Of a DNA stretch of 55,527 nt, positions 35,316 through 43,985 are shown piece by piece (position 1 is the first letter of the stretch; each line of letters begins with the position of its first letter). A model generated the notes under the pieces. That model did no database searches. It was not told the DNA's origin and saw only the letters and a program-made list of their open reading frames with translations. Where the stretch lies: contig NZ_JAAMQU010000018.1 of NCBI RefSeq assembly GCF_013522925.1, forward strand, positions 1-55,527. Reading direction: 5' to 3'. The stretch is from Pseudomonas japonica (GTDB taxonomy: Bacteria; Pseudomonadota; Gammaproteobacteria; Pseudomonadales; Pseudomonadaceae). A program made the position numbers and the translations under genes.

Positions 35316-36464
35316 ATGGACTTCAACCTCAGCCAAGAGCAGCAGATGCTGCAAGACACCGCCGCGCGACTGGTGCGCGATCAATACACCTTCGAAGCCC
35401 GCCAGGCCCATGCCGCCACTGCACTGGGTTATTCGCGTGACTTCTGGGCGCAGTTGGGCGAGCTTGGCCTCACCGCAGTACCCTTTGACGAACACGCGGG
35501 TGGCATGGGCGGCAGCAGTGTCGACCTCATGCTGATCATGACCGAACTTGGCCGCGGCCTGTGCCTGGAGCCCTACCTGCATTCAGTGGTGTTCGCCGGC
35601 GGGCTGCTCGCTCAGTTGGGAACGGCGGAGCAACAGGCTCGCTGGTTGGGGCCGGTGGCGAGCGCCGAGGCACAGCTGGCCGTGGCGCTCGAAGAGCCCC
35701 ACAGCCACTATTGCCTGAACCACGTGAAAACCCGCGCCGAGGCCGTGCCCGAAGGGTATCGGCTGAGCGGGCGCAAGGTGGCGGTGATCGCCGGCCATAG
35801 CGCCGATGCCATCCTCGTCAGTGCCCGCACCCACGGCGAGGCTGGAGATGAAACCGGCATCAGCCTGTTCGTGCTGGCGCCCGATACAGCCGGCGTACGC
35901 CGACGCGAATACCCCACGGTGGACGGCCCGCGCGCCTGCGAGCTGTTCCTTGACGGCGCCGTGGTGCCGGCCAGCGCTGTACTGGGGGAAGTGGGCCAGG
36001 CGTTCAATGCACTGCGCTATCAACAGGGCCGCGCCATCGCTGCGCAATGCGCCGAGGCGTTGGGCAGCATGCAGGCGGCCTGCGCGCTGACCCTGGACTA
36101 CCTCAAAACCCGCAAACAGTTTGGCGCGCCCATTGGCAAGTTCCAGGTACTGCAACACCGCATGGTGGACATGCACACCGAGCTACAGCAGGCTACCTCC
36201 ATGGCCATTCTGGCCGCCTGCGTGGCCGACGAGCCCGACAACCTTGAACGCTCCCGTACCCTCGCCAACGCCAAGTTCATCTGCAGCCGCGCCGGCCGCT
36301 TCATCGCCGAGCAGGCGATCCAGTCCCATGGCGGCATCGGCATGACCTGGGAGTATGTGCTTGCCCACCACGCCAAGCGGCTGGTGATGCTCAGCCACCA
36401 GTTCGGCGACGATGATCACCACCTCAAGGCGTATGCGGCGATGATGGACATGGCTGTGGCATGA
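35316..36464 (+). CDS. Acyl-CoA dehydrogenase (PimD-like, small subunit)
   Basis: The protein has 382 residues and the acyl-CoA dehydrogenase fold, more divergent in the middle domain than its neighbour: ALEEPHSHYCLNHVKT replaces the usual TEPxAGSD segment. The C-terminal QSHGGIGMTWEY is kept. In pimeloyl-CoA dehydrogenase a divergent subunit (PimD) pairs with PimC, and the same tandem is seen here. It is the last gene of the operon; no CoA ligase (PimA) is present. No strong terminator was found after the stop. Confidence 0.84.
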   Translation: MDFNLSQEQQMLQDTAARLVRDQYTFEARQAHAATALGYSRDFWAQLGELGLTAVPFDEHAGGMGGSSVDLMLIMTELGRGLCLEPYLHSVVFAGGLLAQLGTAEQQARWLGPVASAEAQLAVALEEPHSHYCLNHVKTRAEAVPEGYRLSGRKVAVIAGHSADAILVSARTHGEAGDETGISLFVLAPDTAGVRRREYPTVDGPRACELFLDGAVVPASAVLGEVGQAFNALRYQQGRAIAAQCAEALGSMQAACALTLDYLKTRKQFGAPIGKFQVLQHRMVDMHTELQQATSMAILAACVADEPDNLERSRTLANAKFICSRAGRFIAEQAIQSHGGIGMTWEYVLAHHAKRLVMLSHQFGDDDHHLKAYAAMMDMAVA

Positions 36465-36556
36465 CATTTATTCCCAAGCTACCGCCGGATGGCCGGCGAT
36501 AGCCTGGGAATGGACTAACCCTCTACGCCTCAATCCGGTTCGGGCCACGCTTACCC

Positions 36557-36573
36557 CGCACCACTTCGGAGCC
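36557..36573 (+). promoter_or_regulatory. NtrC-like binding site
   Basis: CGCACC-N5-GGAGCC matches the NtrC consensus TGCACC-N5-GGTGCA at 9 of 12 positions with the exact 5-base spacer. It lies about 90-110 bases upstream of the transcription start predicted from the sigma54 element, a normal enhancer distance. Confidence 0.4.
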
Positions 36574-36648
36574 CGTTCGTGCCGCACCCACCGACGCCCG
36601 CCGAGCTAGCTAGCCATGCATGGGCAATGCAAGCAAAACCTGACCTGT

Positions 36649-36664
36649 TGGCCAGCTAATTGCT
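36649..36664 (+). promoter_or_regulatory. Sigma54 (RpoN) promoter of the purine-uptake locus
   Basis: TGGCCAGCTAATTGCT fits the consensus TGGC-N7-TTGCW; the invariant GG (36650-36651) and GC (36662-36663) are exactly 10 bases apart. Transcription would begin about 12 bases later, leaving a leader of roughly 20 bases before the ATPase start. Nitrogen control suits a locus for nitrogen-rich purines. Confidence 0.6.
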
Positions 36665-36697
36665 TTATCAGGGCCAGCCACCCTGAACGAGCCTGCC

Positions 36698-38266
36698 ATG
36701 CCTTCTACCACCGCAAGCCCGCGCCTGCATCTGCGCCAGATCACCAAGCGCTACCCGGGCTGCCTTGCCAACGACGCCATCGACCTGCGGATCGACGCCG
36801 GGGAAATTCACGCCTTGCTGGGCGAGAACGGCGCGGGCAAAAGTACCCTGATGAAGATCATCTATGGGGTCACCCAGCCGGACAGCGGCGAAATCCTCTG
36901 GGAAGGCGAGCGAGTGCGCATGCGTAACCCCGCCCAGGCGCGCTCATTGGGCATCGGCATGGTGTTCCAACACTTCTCACTGTTCGAAACCCTCACCGTG
37001 GCCCAGAACATTGCCCTGGCCATGGGGCCCGGGCAAACGCCAAAGCAACTGGAGCCGCGCATCCGTGAAGTGTCAGCGCGCTACGGCATGAGCCTGGCCC
37101 CGGAGCGGCTGGTGCACAGCCTCTCCATCGGCGAACGCCAGCGGGTCGAGATCATTCGTTGCCTGATGCAAGACATCCGCCTGCTGATTCTCGATGAGCC
37201 CACTTCTGTGCTTACCCCGCAAGAAGCGGAGGACCTGTTCGTGACCCTTCGGCGCCTGGCGGCCGAAGGCTGCAGCATCCTGTTCATCAGCCATAAGCTG
37301 GGCGAAGTCCGCGCCCTGTGCCACAGCGCCACGGTGTTGCGGGCTGGCCGGGTGTCAGGCCAGTGCGTGCCCAACGAGAGCAGCGACCTGGCGCTGGCGC
37401 GGATGATGGTCGGCGATGCCGAAGGGCTGGAGACCGAATACGCGAAGGCCACGGGCGGCGTCGATTTTCTCAACGTGCAGCAACTCTCGTGGCACAACCC
37501 CGATCCGTTTGGCTGCTCACTGAAAGCAGTGGACCTTGCCGTACGCCGCGGGGAAATCGTCGGCATCGCCGGCGTGGCCGGCAATGGCCAGGACGAACTG
37601 CTGGCCTTGCTCAGCGGCGAACGCACCCTTGCCACGGCCGATAGCGCATGCGTGCAGTTTGCCGGCAAGCCTGTGGGCAGCCTGCGCCCGGATGCCCGTA
37701 GGGCCCTGGGATTAGGCTTTGTACCTGCCGAGCGCCTGGGCCATGGCGCGGTGCCGGACATGAGCCTGGCAGACAACGCCCTGCTCACCGCCTTCGGCCA
37801 AGGGCTGGTAAGCAAAGGGCTGATCCAGCGCGGCAAGGTTGTGCAACTGGCCGAAACCATCATCGAGCGCTTCGGGGTTAAAAGCGCCGGAACCCACGCG
37901 GCAGCGCGAAGCCTGTCGGGCGGCAACCTGCAGAAATTCATCCTCGGCCGGGAAATCCTTCAACAGCCTCGCCTGCTGGTGGCGGCGCACCCTACGTGGG
38001 GCGTGGATGTGGGCGCGGCGGCAACCATTCACCGTGCCTTGATCGCCTTGCGCGATGCCGGCGCGGCGATCCTGGTGATTTCCGAAGACCTGGACGAGCT
38101 GTTCCAGATCTGCGACCGCCTCGGCGCGCTCAGTGCCGGGCGCCTCAGTGCGTTGAAGCCCACCACAGAGACGACCCAAGTAGAACTGGGCGGCTGGATG
38201 GCCGGCCGTTTCGAAGCCATGGCACCCGCGAACGATTCTCCCCTTTCACCGGCAATGCCCGCATAA
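36698..38266 (+). CDS. BMP-type ABC importer ATPase (nucleoside/purine uptake)
   Basis: The protein has 522 residues with two tandem nucleotide-binding domains, as in RbsA/NupO-type ATPases. The first has Walker A GENGAGKST (about residue 46), signature SIGERQRVEI and Walker B LLILDEPTSVL. The second has a degenerate Walker A (GVAGNGQDELLALL) and signature LSGGNLQKFILGRE. It energises the two permeases that follow. The start at 36698 has only a weak ribosome binding site. It is first in an operon of at least four genes behind the sigma54 promoter. The substrate class comes from the neighbouring deaminase and BmpA-like protein. Confidence 0.85.
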   Translation: MPSTTASPRLHLRQITKRYPGCLANDAIDLRIDAGEIHALLGENGAGKSTLMKIIYGVTQPDSGEILWEGERVRMRNPAQARSLGIGMVFQHFSLFETLTVAQNIALAMGPGQTPKQLEPRIREVSARYGMSLAPERLVHSLSIGERQRVEIIRCLMQDIRLLILDEPTSVLTPQEAEDLFVTLRRLAAEGCSILFISHKLGEVRALCHSATVLRAGRVSGQCVPNESSDLALARMMVGDAEGLETEYAKATGGVDFLNVQQLSWHNPDPFGCSLKAVDLAVRRGEIVGIAGVAGNGQDELLALLSGERTLATADSACVQFAGKPVGSLRPDARRALGLGFVPAERLGHGAVPDMSLADNALLTAFGQGLVSKGLIQRGKVVQLAETIIERFGVKSAGTHAAARSLSGGNLQKFILGREILQQPRLLVAAHPTWGVDVGAAATIHRALIALRDAGAAILVISEDLDELFQICDRLGALSAGRLSALKPTTETTQVELGGWMAGRFEAMAPANDSPLSPAMPA

Positions 38267-38277
38267 CGGAGCCTGTC

Positions 38278-39381
38278 ATGTTGCTTTCCCTCGAACCCCG
38301 CGGCCAACAGTCCCGCGCCATGCTGTGGCTGTCGCCCGTGCTGGCGGCGGTACTTACCCTGGCCAGCGGCTCGCTGCTGTTCATGGCCCTCGGGCAAGAC
38401 CCTTTGATCACCCTGCATACGTTGTTGATCGACCCGGTCAGTGACCTGTACGGAGTGTCCGAACTGCTGGTCAAGGCCACGCCCATCCTGCTGTGCGCCT
38501 TGGGCCTGGCGGTCGCGTACCAGGCCCGGATCTGGAACATCGGCGCCGAGGGCCAGTTGCTGATCGGCGCCTTGGCCGGCAGCGCAGTGGCGGTGCACAT
38601 CCTCGACGTACAAAGCCGCTGGGCACTGGTACTGGTGCTGGCCACAGGCATGCTCGGGGGCGCCCTCTGGGCCGGCCTCACCGCCTGGTTGCGCACACGG
38701 TTCAACGCCAACGAGATCCTCACCAGCATCATGCTCAACTATGTGGCGCTCAACCTGTTGCTGTATGGCGTGCACGGCCCGCTGAAGGACCCGGCCGGGT
38801 TCAACTTCCCGGAATCGGCCATGTTCTCCGACGCCACCCGCTTGCCGGTGCTGTTCGAAGACGGCCGCGCCCACACCGGCGCATACTTCGCCCTGCTCGC
38901 ATTGGTGGCCGTATGGGTGTTGCTGCAACGCAGCTTCCTGGGCTTTCAGATCAAGGTGCTGGGCCTTGACGGGCGTGCCGCTGCCTCGGTGGGCTTTCGG
39001 GAAAAACGCCTGGTGTGGCTGGTGCTGCTGCTCAGCGGCGGCCTTGCGGGCCTGGCGGGGGTGTGCGAAGTGACCGGGCCCATTGGCCAATTGGTCCCAC
39101 AAGTAAGCCCCGGGTATGGCTACGCCGCCATTACTGTCGCCTTCCTGGGGCGCCTGCACCCTGTGGGCATCGTGTTTGCCAGCGCGCTGATGGCGTTGCT
39201 GTACCTGGGCGGTGAGAGCGCACAAATGAGCCTCAACCTGCCGCAGGCGATCACTCAACTGTTCCAGGGGATGATGCTGTTCTTCCTGCTGGCCAGCGAC
39301 GTACTGATCCTGTATCGCCCCCGCCTGAACCTGCGCTGGGCCCGCCGCCGCGCGGCTGTCGTTACCGCTGGAGCCGCCTGA
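38278..39381 (+). CDS. BMP-type ABC importer permease 1
   Basis: The inner-membrane permease has 367 residues of the BPD_transp_2 type (about 8-10 helices). It contains NIGAEGQLLIGALAGSAVAV and FNANEILTSIMLNYVALNLL, which are characteristic of nucleoside/BMP-family permeases. I use the ATG at 38278, preceded by GGAG; the much longer open frame from 37996 overlaps the ATPase gene and is a shadow in its first third. The stop and the next start share one base (TGATG). Confidence 0.87.
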   Translation: MLLSLEPRGQQSRAMLWLSPVLAAVLTLASGSLLFMALGQDPLITLHTLLIDPVSDLYGVSELLVKATPILLCALGLAVAYQARIWNIGAEGQLLIGALAGSAVAVHILDVQSRWALVLVLATGMLGGALWAGLTAWLRTRFNANEILTSIMLNYVALNLLLYGVHGPLKDPAGFNFPESAMFSDATRLPVLFEDGRAHTGAYFALLALVAVWVLLQRSFLGFQIKVLGLDGRAAASVGFREKRLVWLVLLLSGGLAGLAGVCEVTGPIGQLVPQVSPGYGYAAITVAFLGRLHPVGIVFASALMALLYLGGESAQMSLNLPQAITQLFQGMMLFFLLASDVLILYRPRLNLRWARRRAAVVTAGAA

Positions 39382-40307
39382 TGGACATCGACCTGCTGAG
39401 CAATGTGTTTTACGCCATGGTGCGCACTGGCACGCCGCTGTTGCTGGTGGCGCTGGGCGAATTGGTGTGCGAGAAAACCGGAGTACTCAACCTGGGCCAG
39501 GAAGGGATGATGCTGTTCGGCGCCGTGGTGGGGTTCATTGCGGCCTACAGCACCGGCAACCTGTGGCTTGGGGTGCTGATGGCGATGCTGGCGGGGGTGT
39601 TGCTATCTTCGCTGTTTGCCTTGGTGGCGTTGGCGTTCAACGCGAACCAGGTGGCCACCGGGCTGGCGCTGACCATCTTCGGCGTGGGGCTGTCCACCTT
39701 CGTTGGCGCGGCCTGGGTGGGCAAGCCGCTCAGTGGTTTCGAGCCCATCGCCCTGCCTTGGCTCAGTGAGCTGCCCGTGGTGGGCCGCATGCTGTTCGGC
39801 CAGGACCTGCTGGTGTACCTGTCCTTCGCGCTGTTCGCGCTGGTGGCTTGGGTGCTGCTCAAAAGCCGCCTTGGGCTGATCATCCAGGCTGTGGGCGAGA
39901 ACCCCGACGCCGCCAGCGCCATGGGCCTGCCGGTGCTGCGCGTGCGCACCCTCGCAGTGCTGTTCGGCGGCGCCATGGCCGGGCTGGCTGGCAGCTACCT
40001 GTCGCTGGCCTATACCCCCATGTGGGCGGAGAACATGAGCGCCGGCCGCGGCTGGATCGCCCTGGCCCTGGTGGTGTTCGCCAGCTGGCGAGTGGGCCGC
40101 CTGTTGTTGGGCGCCTACCTGTTCGGCCTCGCCAGCATCCTTCATCTGGTGGCGCAGGGTGTGGGGCTGAACATCCCCTCCAACCTGCTGGCGATGCTGC
40201 CGTATGTGGCGACCATCGTGGTGCTGGTGTTGCTGTCCCGCGATGGCCTGCGCACACGCCTGTATGCGCCGGTTTCGCTAGGGCAGCCTTGGCAACCCGG
40301 GCACTGA
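39381..40307 (+). CDS. BMP-type ABC importer permease 2
   Basis: The permease has 308 residues and is the partner of the preceding gene. It has GVLNLGQEGMMLFGAVVGFI near residue 35 and NPDAASAMGLPVLRVRTLAV, both typical of the second permease of nucleoside/BMP importers. The start overlaps the previous stop by one base, giving tight coupling. A 112-base gap with a hairpin separates it from the deaminase gene. Confidence 0.87.
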   Translation: MDIDLLSNVFYAMVRTGTPLLLVALGELVCEKTGVLNLGQEGMMLFGAVVGFIAAYSTGNLWLGVLMAMLAGVLLSSLFALVALAFNANQVATGLALTIFGVGLSTFVGAAWVGKPLSGFEPIALPWLSELPVVGRMLFGQDLLVYLSFALFALVAWVLLKSRLGLIIQAVGENPDAASAMGLPVLRVRTLAVLFGGAMAGLAGSYLSLAYTPMWAENMSAGRGWIALALVVFASWRVGRLLLGAYLFGLASILHLVAQGVGLNIPSNLLAMLPYVATIVVLVLLSRDGLRTRLYAPVSLGQPWQPGH

Positions 40308-40327
40308 ACCCGTAGAGTACGCCCCCT

Positions 40328-40351
40328 GCGCCTGGCCTCACCGGCAGGCGC
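40328..40351 (+). repeat. Hairpin between permease and deaminase genes
   Basis: GCGCCTG (40328-40334) and CAGGCGC (40345-40351) form a 7-bp GC stem with a 10-base loop and no T run; it may attenuate or protect mRNA within the operon. Confidence 0.4.
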
Positions 40352-40419
40352 CCCTGGATCAGCAGACAGGGCAACACTGAGCTGGCTTCCCTCACATTCA
40401 CTTCAGAGGAGCCGGCCAC

Positions 40420-41778
40420 ATGCCTGCTATCCGTACCTGGTTGAAAAACCCCCTCGCCGTGTTTACCGGCAACAACCTGAGCGCCGAAGGTGGCCTGGTG
40501 ATCGCCAACGGCGTGATCGAACAGCTGCTCGCCGCAGGCGAACACCCTGCCCTGCCCTGTGAGCAAGTATTCGACGCCCGCGAGCACGTGCTGCTGCCAG
40601 GGTTGATCAACACCCACCACCACTTCTATCAAACCCTTACCCGCGCGTGGGGGCCGGTGGTGAACCAGCCATTGTTCCCTTGGCTGCAAACCCTTTACCC
40701 CGTATGGGCGCGGCTGACCCCGGCGCAGCTGGCACTGGCGAGCAAAGTAGCGCTGGCCGAGCTGTTGCTGTCGGGCTGCACCACTGCGGCCGACCACCAC
40801 TACCTGTTCCCCAATGGCCTTGAAGAAGCGATCGACGTGCAGGTAGAGGCGGTGCGCGAGCTTGGAATGCGCGCCATGCTCACCCGCGGCTCCATGAGCC
40901 TTGGCCAGGCGGACGGCGGGCTGCCGCCGCAGCAGACGGTGCAGCAGGGCGAGGCGATTTTGGCGGACAGCCGGCGGCTGATCGAGCGCTACCATGAACG
41001 TGGGGACGGTGCCCAGGTGCAGATCGCTCTGGCACCTTGTTCACCCTTTTCGGTGACCCCCGAAATCATGCGCGCCAGCGCAGACATGGCTCATCACCTC
41101 GATGTGCGCCTGCATACGCACTTGGCCGAAACCTTGGACGAAGAAGCCTTCTGCATACAGCGGTTCGGCCTGCGCACCGTGGATTACCTCGACAGCGTGG
41201 GCTGGCTGGGCCCACGCACCTGGCTGGCGCACGGCATCCATTTCAACCCCGAGGAAATTGCTCGCCTGGGCGGCGCGGGCGTTGGCATTTGCCATTGCCC
41301 GACCTCCAACATGCGCCTGGCTTCGGGCATTTGCCCAACGCTGGAGCTGCTGGCCGCTGGCGCCACCATCGGCCTGGGCGTAGACGGCTCGGCCTCCAAC
41401 GACGGTTCCAACCTGATGCTCGAAGCCCGGCAGGCGTTGTACTTGCAACGCTTGCGCTATGGGGCCGAACGCATCACCCCCGAGCTCGCACTCGGTTGGG
41501 CCACGAAAGGTTCGGCGGCACTGTTGGGGCGCACGGACATCGGCGAACTGGCGCCGGGCAAGCAGGCGGACCTTGCTTTGTTCAAGCTGGATGACCTGCG
41601 CTTTTCCGGCAGCCATGACCCGGTCGCCGCGCTGCTGCTGTGCGGCGCCGACCGTGCCGACCGGGTAATGGTGGGCGGCCAGTGGCGGGTTATCGAGGGC
41701 CAGATCGAAGGCCTGGACGTGTCAGGCCTGATGGCCGACCACCGCCAGGCCGCACACGCATTGGTCAATGGCGCGTGA
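40420..41778 (+). CDS. 8-oxoguanine deaminase-like amidohydrolase
   Basis: The metal-dependent deaminase has 452 residues and belongs to the COG0402 amidohydrolase group. Metal ligands: NTHHHFYQT (H66, H68), then HTHLAET, LAHGIHF and GVDGSASND with the catalytic Asp. The sequence resembles P. aeruginosa PA0142, characterised as 8-oxoguanine (and isocytosine) deaminase, which makes uric acid from 8-oxoguanine. It is embedded between importer genes, so the imported base is probably the substrate. Related enzymes deaminate guanine or s-triazines, so substrate assignment is by similarity only. AGAGGAG lies upstream of the ATG. Confidence 0.8.
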   Translation: MPAIRTWLKNPLAVFTGNNLSAEGGLVIANGVIEQLLAAGEHPALPCEQVFDAREHVLLPGLINTHHHFYQTLTRAWGPVVNQPLFPWLQTLYPVWARLTPAQLALASKVALAELLLSGCTTAADHHYLFPNGLEEAIDVQVEAVRELGMRAMLTRGSMSLGQADGGLPPQQTVQQGEAILADSRRLIERYHERGDGAQVQIALAPCSPFSVTPEIMRASADMAHHLDVRLHTHLAETLDEEAFCIQRFGLRTVDYLDSVGWLGPRTWLAHGIHFNPEEIARLGGAGVGICHCPTSNMRLASGICPTLELLAAGATIGLGVDGSASNDGSNLMLEARQALYLQRLRYGAERITPELALGWATKGSAALLGRTDIGELAPGKQADLALFKLDDLRFSGSHDPVAALLLCGADRADRVMVGGQWRVIEGQIEGLDVSGLMADHRQAAHALVNGA

Positions 41779-41872
41779 TACGCAGCCTCACCTGTCCCCT
41801 TGGTCAGCTTTTTGCATTCTCCCTCGCAGCTGACACCTGATAACAACACCACCCGAGACGGAGCTTGTAACT

Positions 41873-42952
41873 GTGCAAAAACGCCCTTTGAAGAAGTTGT
41901 TCACCGCCGTGGCCGCTGCCATGGCCGCCACGCTGACCCTGGCCGCCAGCGCGGCGCCGTTGAAGGTGGGCTTTGTGTACGTGGGCCCCATCGGGGACCA
42001 TGGCTGGACCTACCAGCACGAACAGGGGCGCAAGGCGCTGCAAGCGCAGATGGGCGACAAGATCACCACCAATTTCGTGGAAAACGTGGCCGAGGGGGCC
42101 GACGCCGAGCGGGTAATCCGTGACATGGCCAAGGACAAGTACGACCTGGTGTTCACCACCTCGTTCGGCTACATGAACCCTACCGTGAAAGTGGCCAAGC
42201 AATTCCCCAAGGTGATCTTCGAGCACGCCACCGGCTACAAGCAGGACAAGAACCTGGGCACGTACCTGGCCCGCACCTACGAGGGCCGCTACGTGGGCGG
42301 CTTCCTGGCGGCGAAGATGACCAAAACCAAGAAGATCGGCTACGTGGCCTCGTTCCCGATCCCCGAGGTGATCCGCGACATCAATGCCATTCAGCTGGCC
42401 CTGAACAAGTACAACCCTGGTACCGAACTGAAAGTGGTGTGGGTGAACTCCTGGTTCGATCCGGGCAAGGAATCCGACGCGGCCAACGCGCTGATCGACC
42501 AGGGCGCGGACGTGATCTTCCAGCACACCGACAGCCCCGCCCCTATCCAGACCGCCGAACGCCGTGGCGTGTACGCGGTGGGTTATGCCTCGGACATGGC
42601 GCACTTCGGGCCCAAGGCCGTGCTTACCTCTATCGTCAACAACTGGGCGCCGCACTATATTCAGACGACTCAGGCGGTGATCGACGGCACCTGGAAATCC
42701 CAGGACTTCTGGGGTGGCCTGGCCGACGGCACCGTGGAGCTGCCGATCAGCGACGTGGTGCCCGCCGAAGTGAAAGCCGAGGCCGAGCAGCTGATTGCCA
42801 GCATCAAGAGTGGTGAATTCAAGCCGTTCACCGGGCCGATCAAGGACCAGGCCGGGGCAGAGAAAATCCCGGCGGGCAGCAGCGCCAGCATTGCTGACCT
42901 CGCCTCGATGAACTACTACGTTGAAGGCCTGACCGCGCAACTGCCGAAATAA
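41873..42952 (+). CDS. BmpA/Med-family periplasmic binding protein
   Basis: The precursor has 359 residues with a GTG start and GGAG 10 bases upstream. The signal peptide ends near AASA/AP. Family motifs are VGFVYVGPIGDHGWTYQHEQ and EGRYVGGFLAAKMT. BmpA/PnrA proteins bind purine nucleosides and related compounds; it is the only binding protein next to the ATPase and two permeases and should supply them. A very stable hairpin follows the gene, probably protecting or limiting transcripts so that the binding protein is made in excess. Confidence 0.86.
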   Translation: MQKRPLKKLFTAVAAAMAATLTLAASAAPLKVGFVYVGPIGDHGWTYQHEQGRKALQAQMGDKITTNFVENVAEGADAERVIRDMAKDKYDLVFTTSFGYMNPTVKVAKQFPKVIFEHATGYKQDKNLGTYLARTYEGRYVGGFLAAKMTKTKKIGYVASFPIPEVIRDINAIQLALNKYNPGTELKVVWVNSWFDPGKESDAANALIDQGADVIFQHTDSPAPIQTAERRGVYAVGYASDMAHFGPKAVLTSIVNNWAPHYIQTTQAVIDGTWKSQDFWGGLADGTVELPISDVVPAEVKAEAEQLIASIKSGEFKPFTGPIKDQAGAEKIPAGSSASIADLASMNYYVEGLTAQLPK

Positions 42953-42963
42953 CGCTGCCCCGC

Positions 42964-42990
42964 GCGGCCGCCCGCAACCAGGGCGGCCGC
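42964..42990 (+). repeat. Very stable GC hairpin after the bmpA-like gene
   Basis: GCGGCCGCCC and GGGCGGCCGC form a perfect 10-bp stem with a 7-base loop, without a following T run. It may act as an mRNA stabiliser or partial terminator ahead of the oxygenase gene. Confidence 0.6.
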
Positions 42991-43016
42991 CCATTGGTGC
43001 TTTCAGGACAACCCGC

Positions 43017-43985
43017 ATGAACACCCTTCCGATCATCGACATCGCCCCGCTGTACGAGAATGATCCGCACGCTATTGCCCAGGTATCGGCCGCCATCGAC
43101 CGCGCCTGCCGCGAGTGGGGTTTCTTCTACATCAAAGGCCACCCCATCAGTACCGCCCGTATCGAAGCGCTGACCCAGGCCGCGAAGACCTTCTTCGCTC
43201 TGCCACTGGAAGACAAACTGCGCATCGACATCACCCAGACCCGCCACCACCGCGGCTACGGCGCCATCGCGACCGAGCAGCTGGACCCTGCCTTGCCCAG
43301 CGACTTGAAGGAAACCTTCGACATGGGCCTGCACCTGCCGGCCGACCATCCCGAGGTGCTGGCCGAGAAACCCTTGCGCGGGCCAAACCGCCACCCTGCT
43401 TTGCCAGGCTGGGAAGCGTTGATGGAGGCGCATTACCTCGATATGCAGGCGCTGGCGCAAACGCTGCTGCGGGCGATGACGCCAGCACTGGGGGTGCCCG
43501 AGGACTTCTTCGACCAGCGCTTCACCCAGCCGGTGAGCGTGTTCCGGATGATCCACTATCCACCGCGCCATACCGCCACCTCGGCTGAGCAGCAAGGGGC
43601 CGGCGCGCATACCGACTACGGCTGCATCACCCTGCTTTATCAGGACAATGCCGGCGGCCTGCAGGTGCGCAATGTGAATGGTGAATGGATCGACGCGCCT
43701 CCGATCGAAGGCACGTTCGTGGTGAACCTGGGCGACATGATGGCGCGCTGGAGCAACGCGCTGTACCTGTCCACGCCCCACCGGGTGATAAGCCCGCTGG
43801 GGGTGGACCGCTACGCCATGCCGTTCTTCGCCGAGCCGCACCCCGACACCCGCATCGAGTGCCTGCCCGGCTGCCAGAGCGCAAGCAACCCGCCACGGTA
43901 CCCGACCACGACCTGCGCCGAGTTCCTGCTGTCGCGCTTCGCTGACACCTACGCTTACCGCCGCGAGATCGAAACCACGCCTTGA
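43017..43985 (+). CDS. 2-oxoglutarate/Fe(II)-dependent oxygenase (isopenicillin N synthase-like)
   Basis: The non-heme iron oxygenase has 322 residues. The DIOX_N-type beginning is LPIIDIAPLYE; iron ligands are H198-x-D200 (GAHTDYG) and H255 (TPHRV); R265 (DRYAM) should bind 2-oxoglutarate, although the usual RxS motif is RYA here. The N-terminal RACREWGFFYIKGH is typical. It follows the binding-protein gene by 64 bases in a purine-uptake locus, so oxidation of a purine or its product is likely but unproved. Its 3' end overlaps the convergent MFS gene by 31 bases. Confidence 0.82.
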   Translation: MNTLPIIDIAPLYENDPHAIAQVSAAIDRACREWGFFYIKGHPISTARIEALTQAAKTFFALPLEDKLRIDITQTRHHRGYGAIATEQLDPALPSDLKETFDMGLHLPADHPEVLAEKPLRGPNRHPALPGWEALMEAHYLDMQALAQTLLRAMTPALGVPEDFFDQRFTQPVSVFRMIHYPPRHTATSAEQQGAGAHTDYGCITLLYQDNAGGLQVRNVNGEWIDAPPIEGTFVVNLGDMMARWSNALYLSTPHRVISPLGVDRYAMPFFAEPHPDTRIECLPGCQSASNPPRYPTTTCAEFLLSRFADTYAYRREIETTP

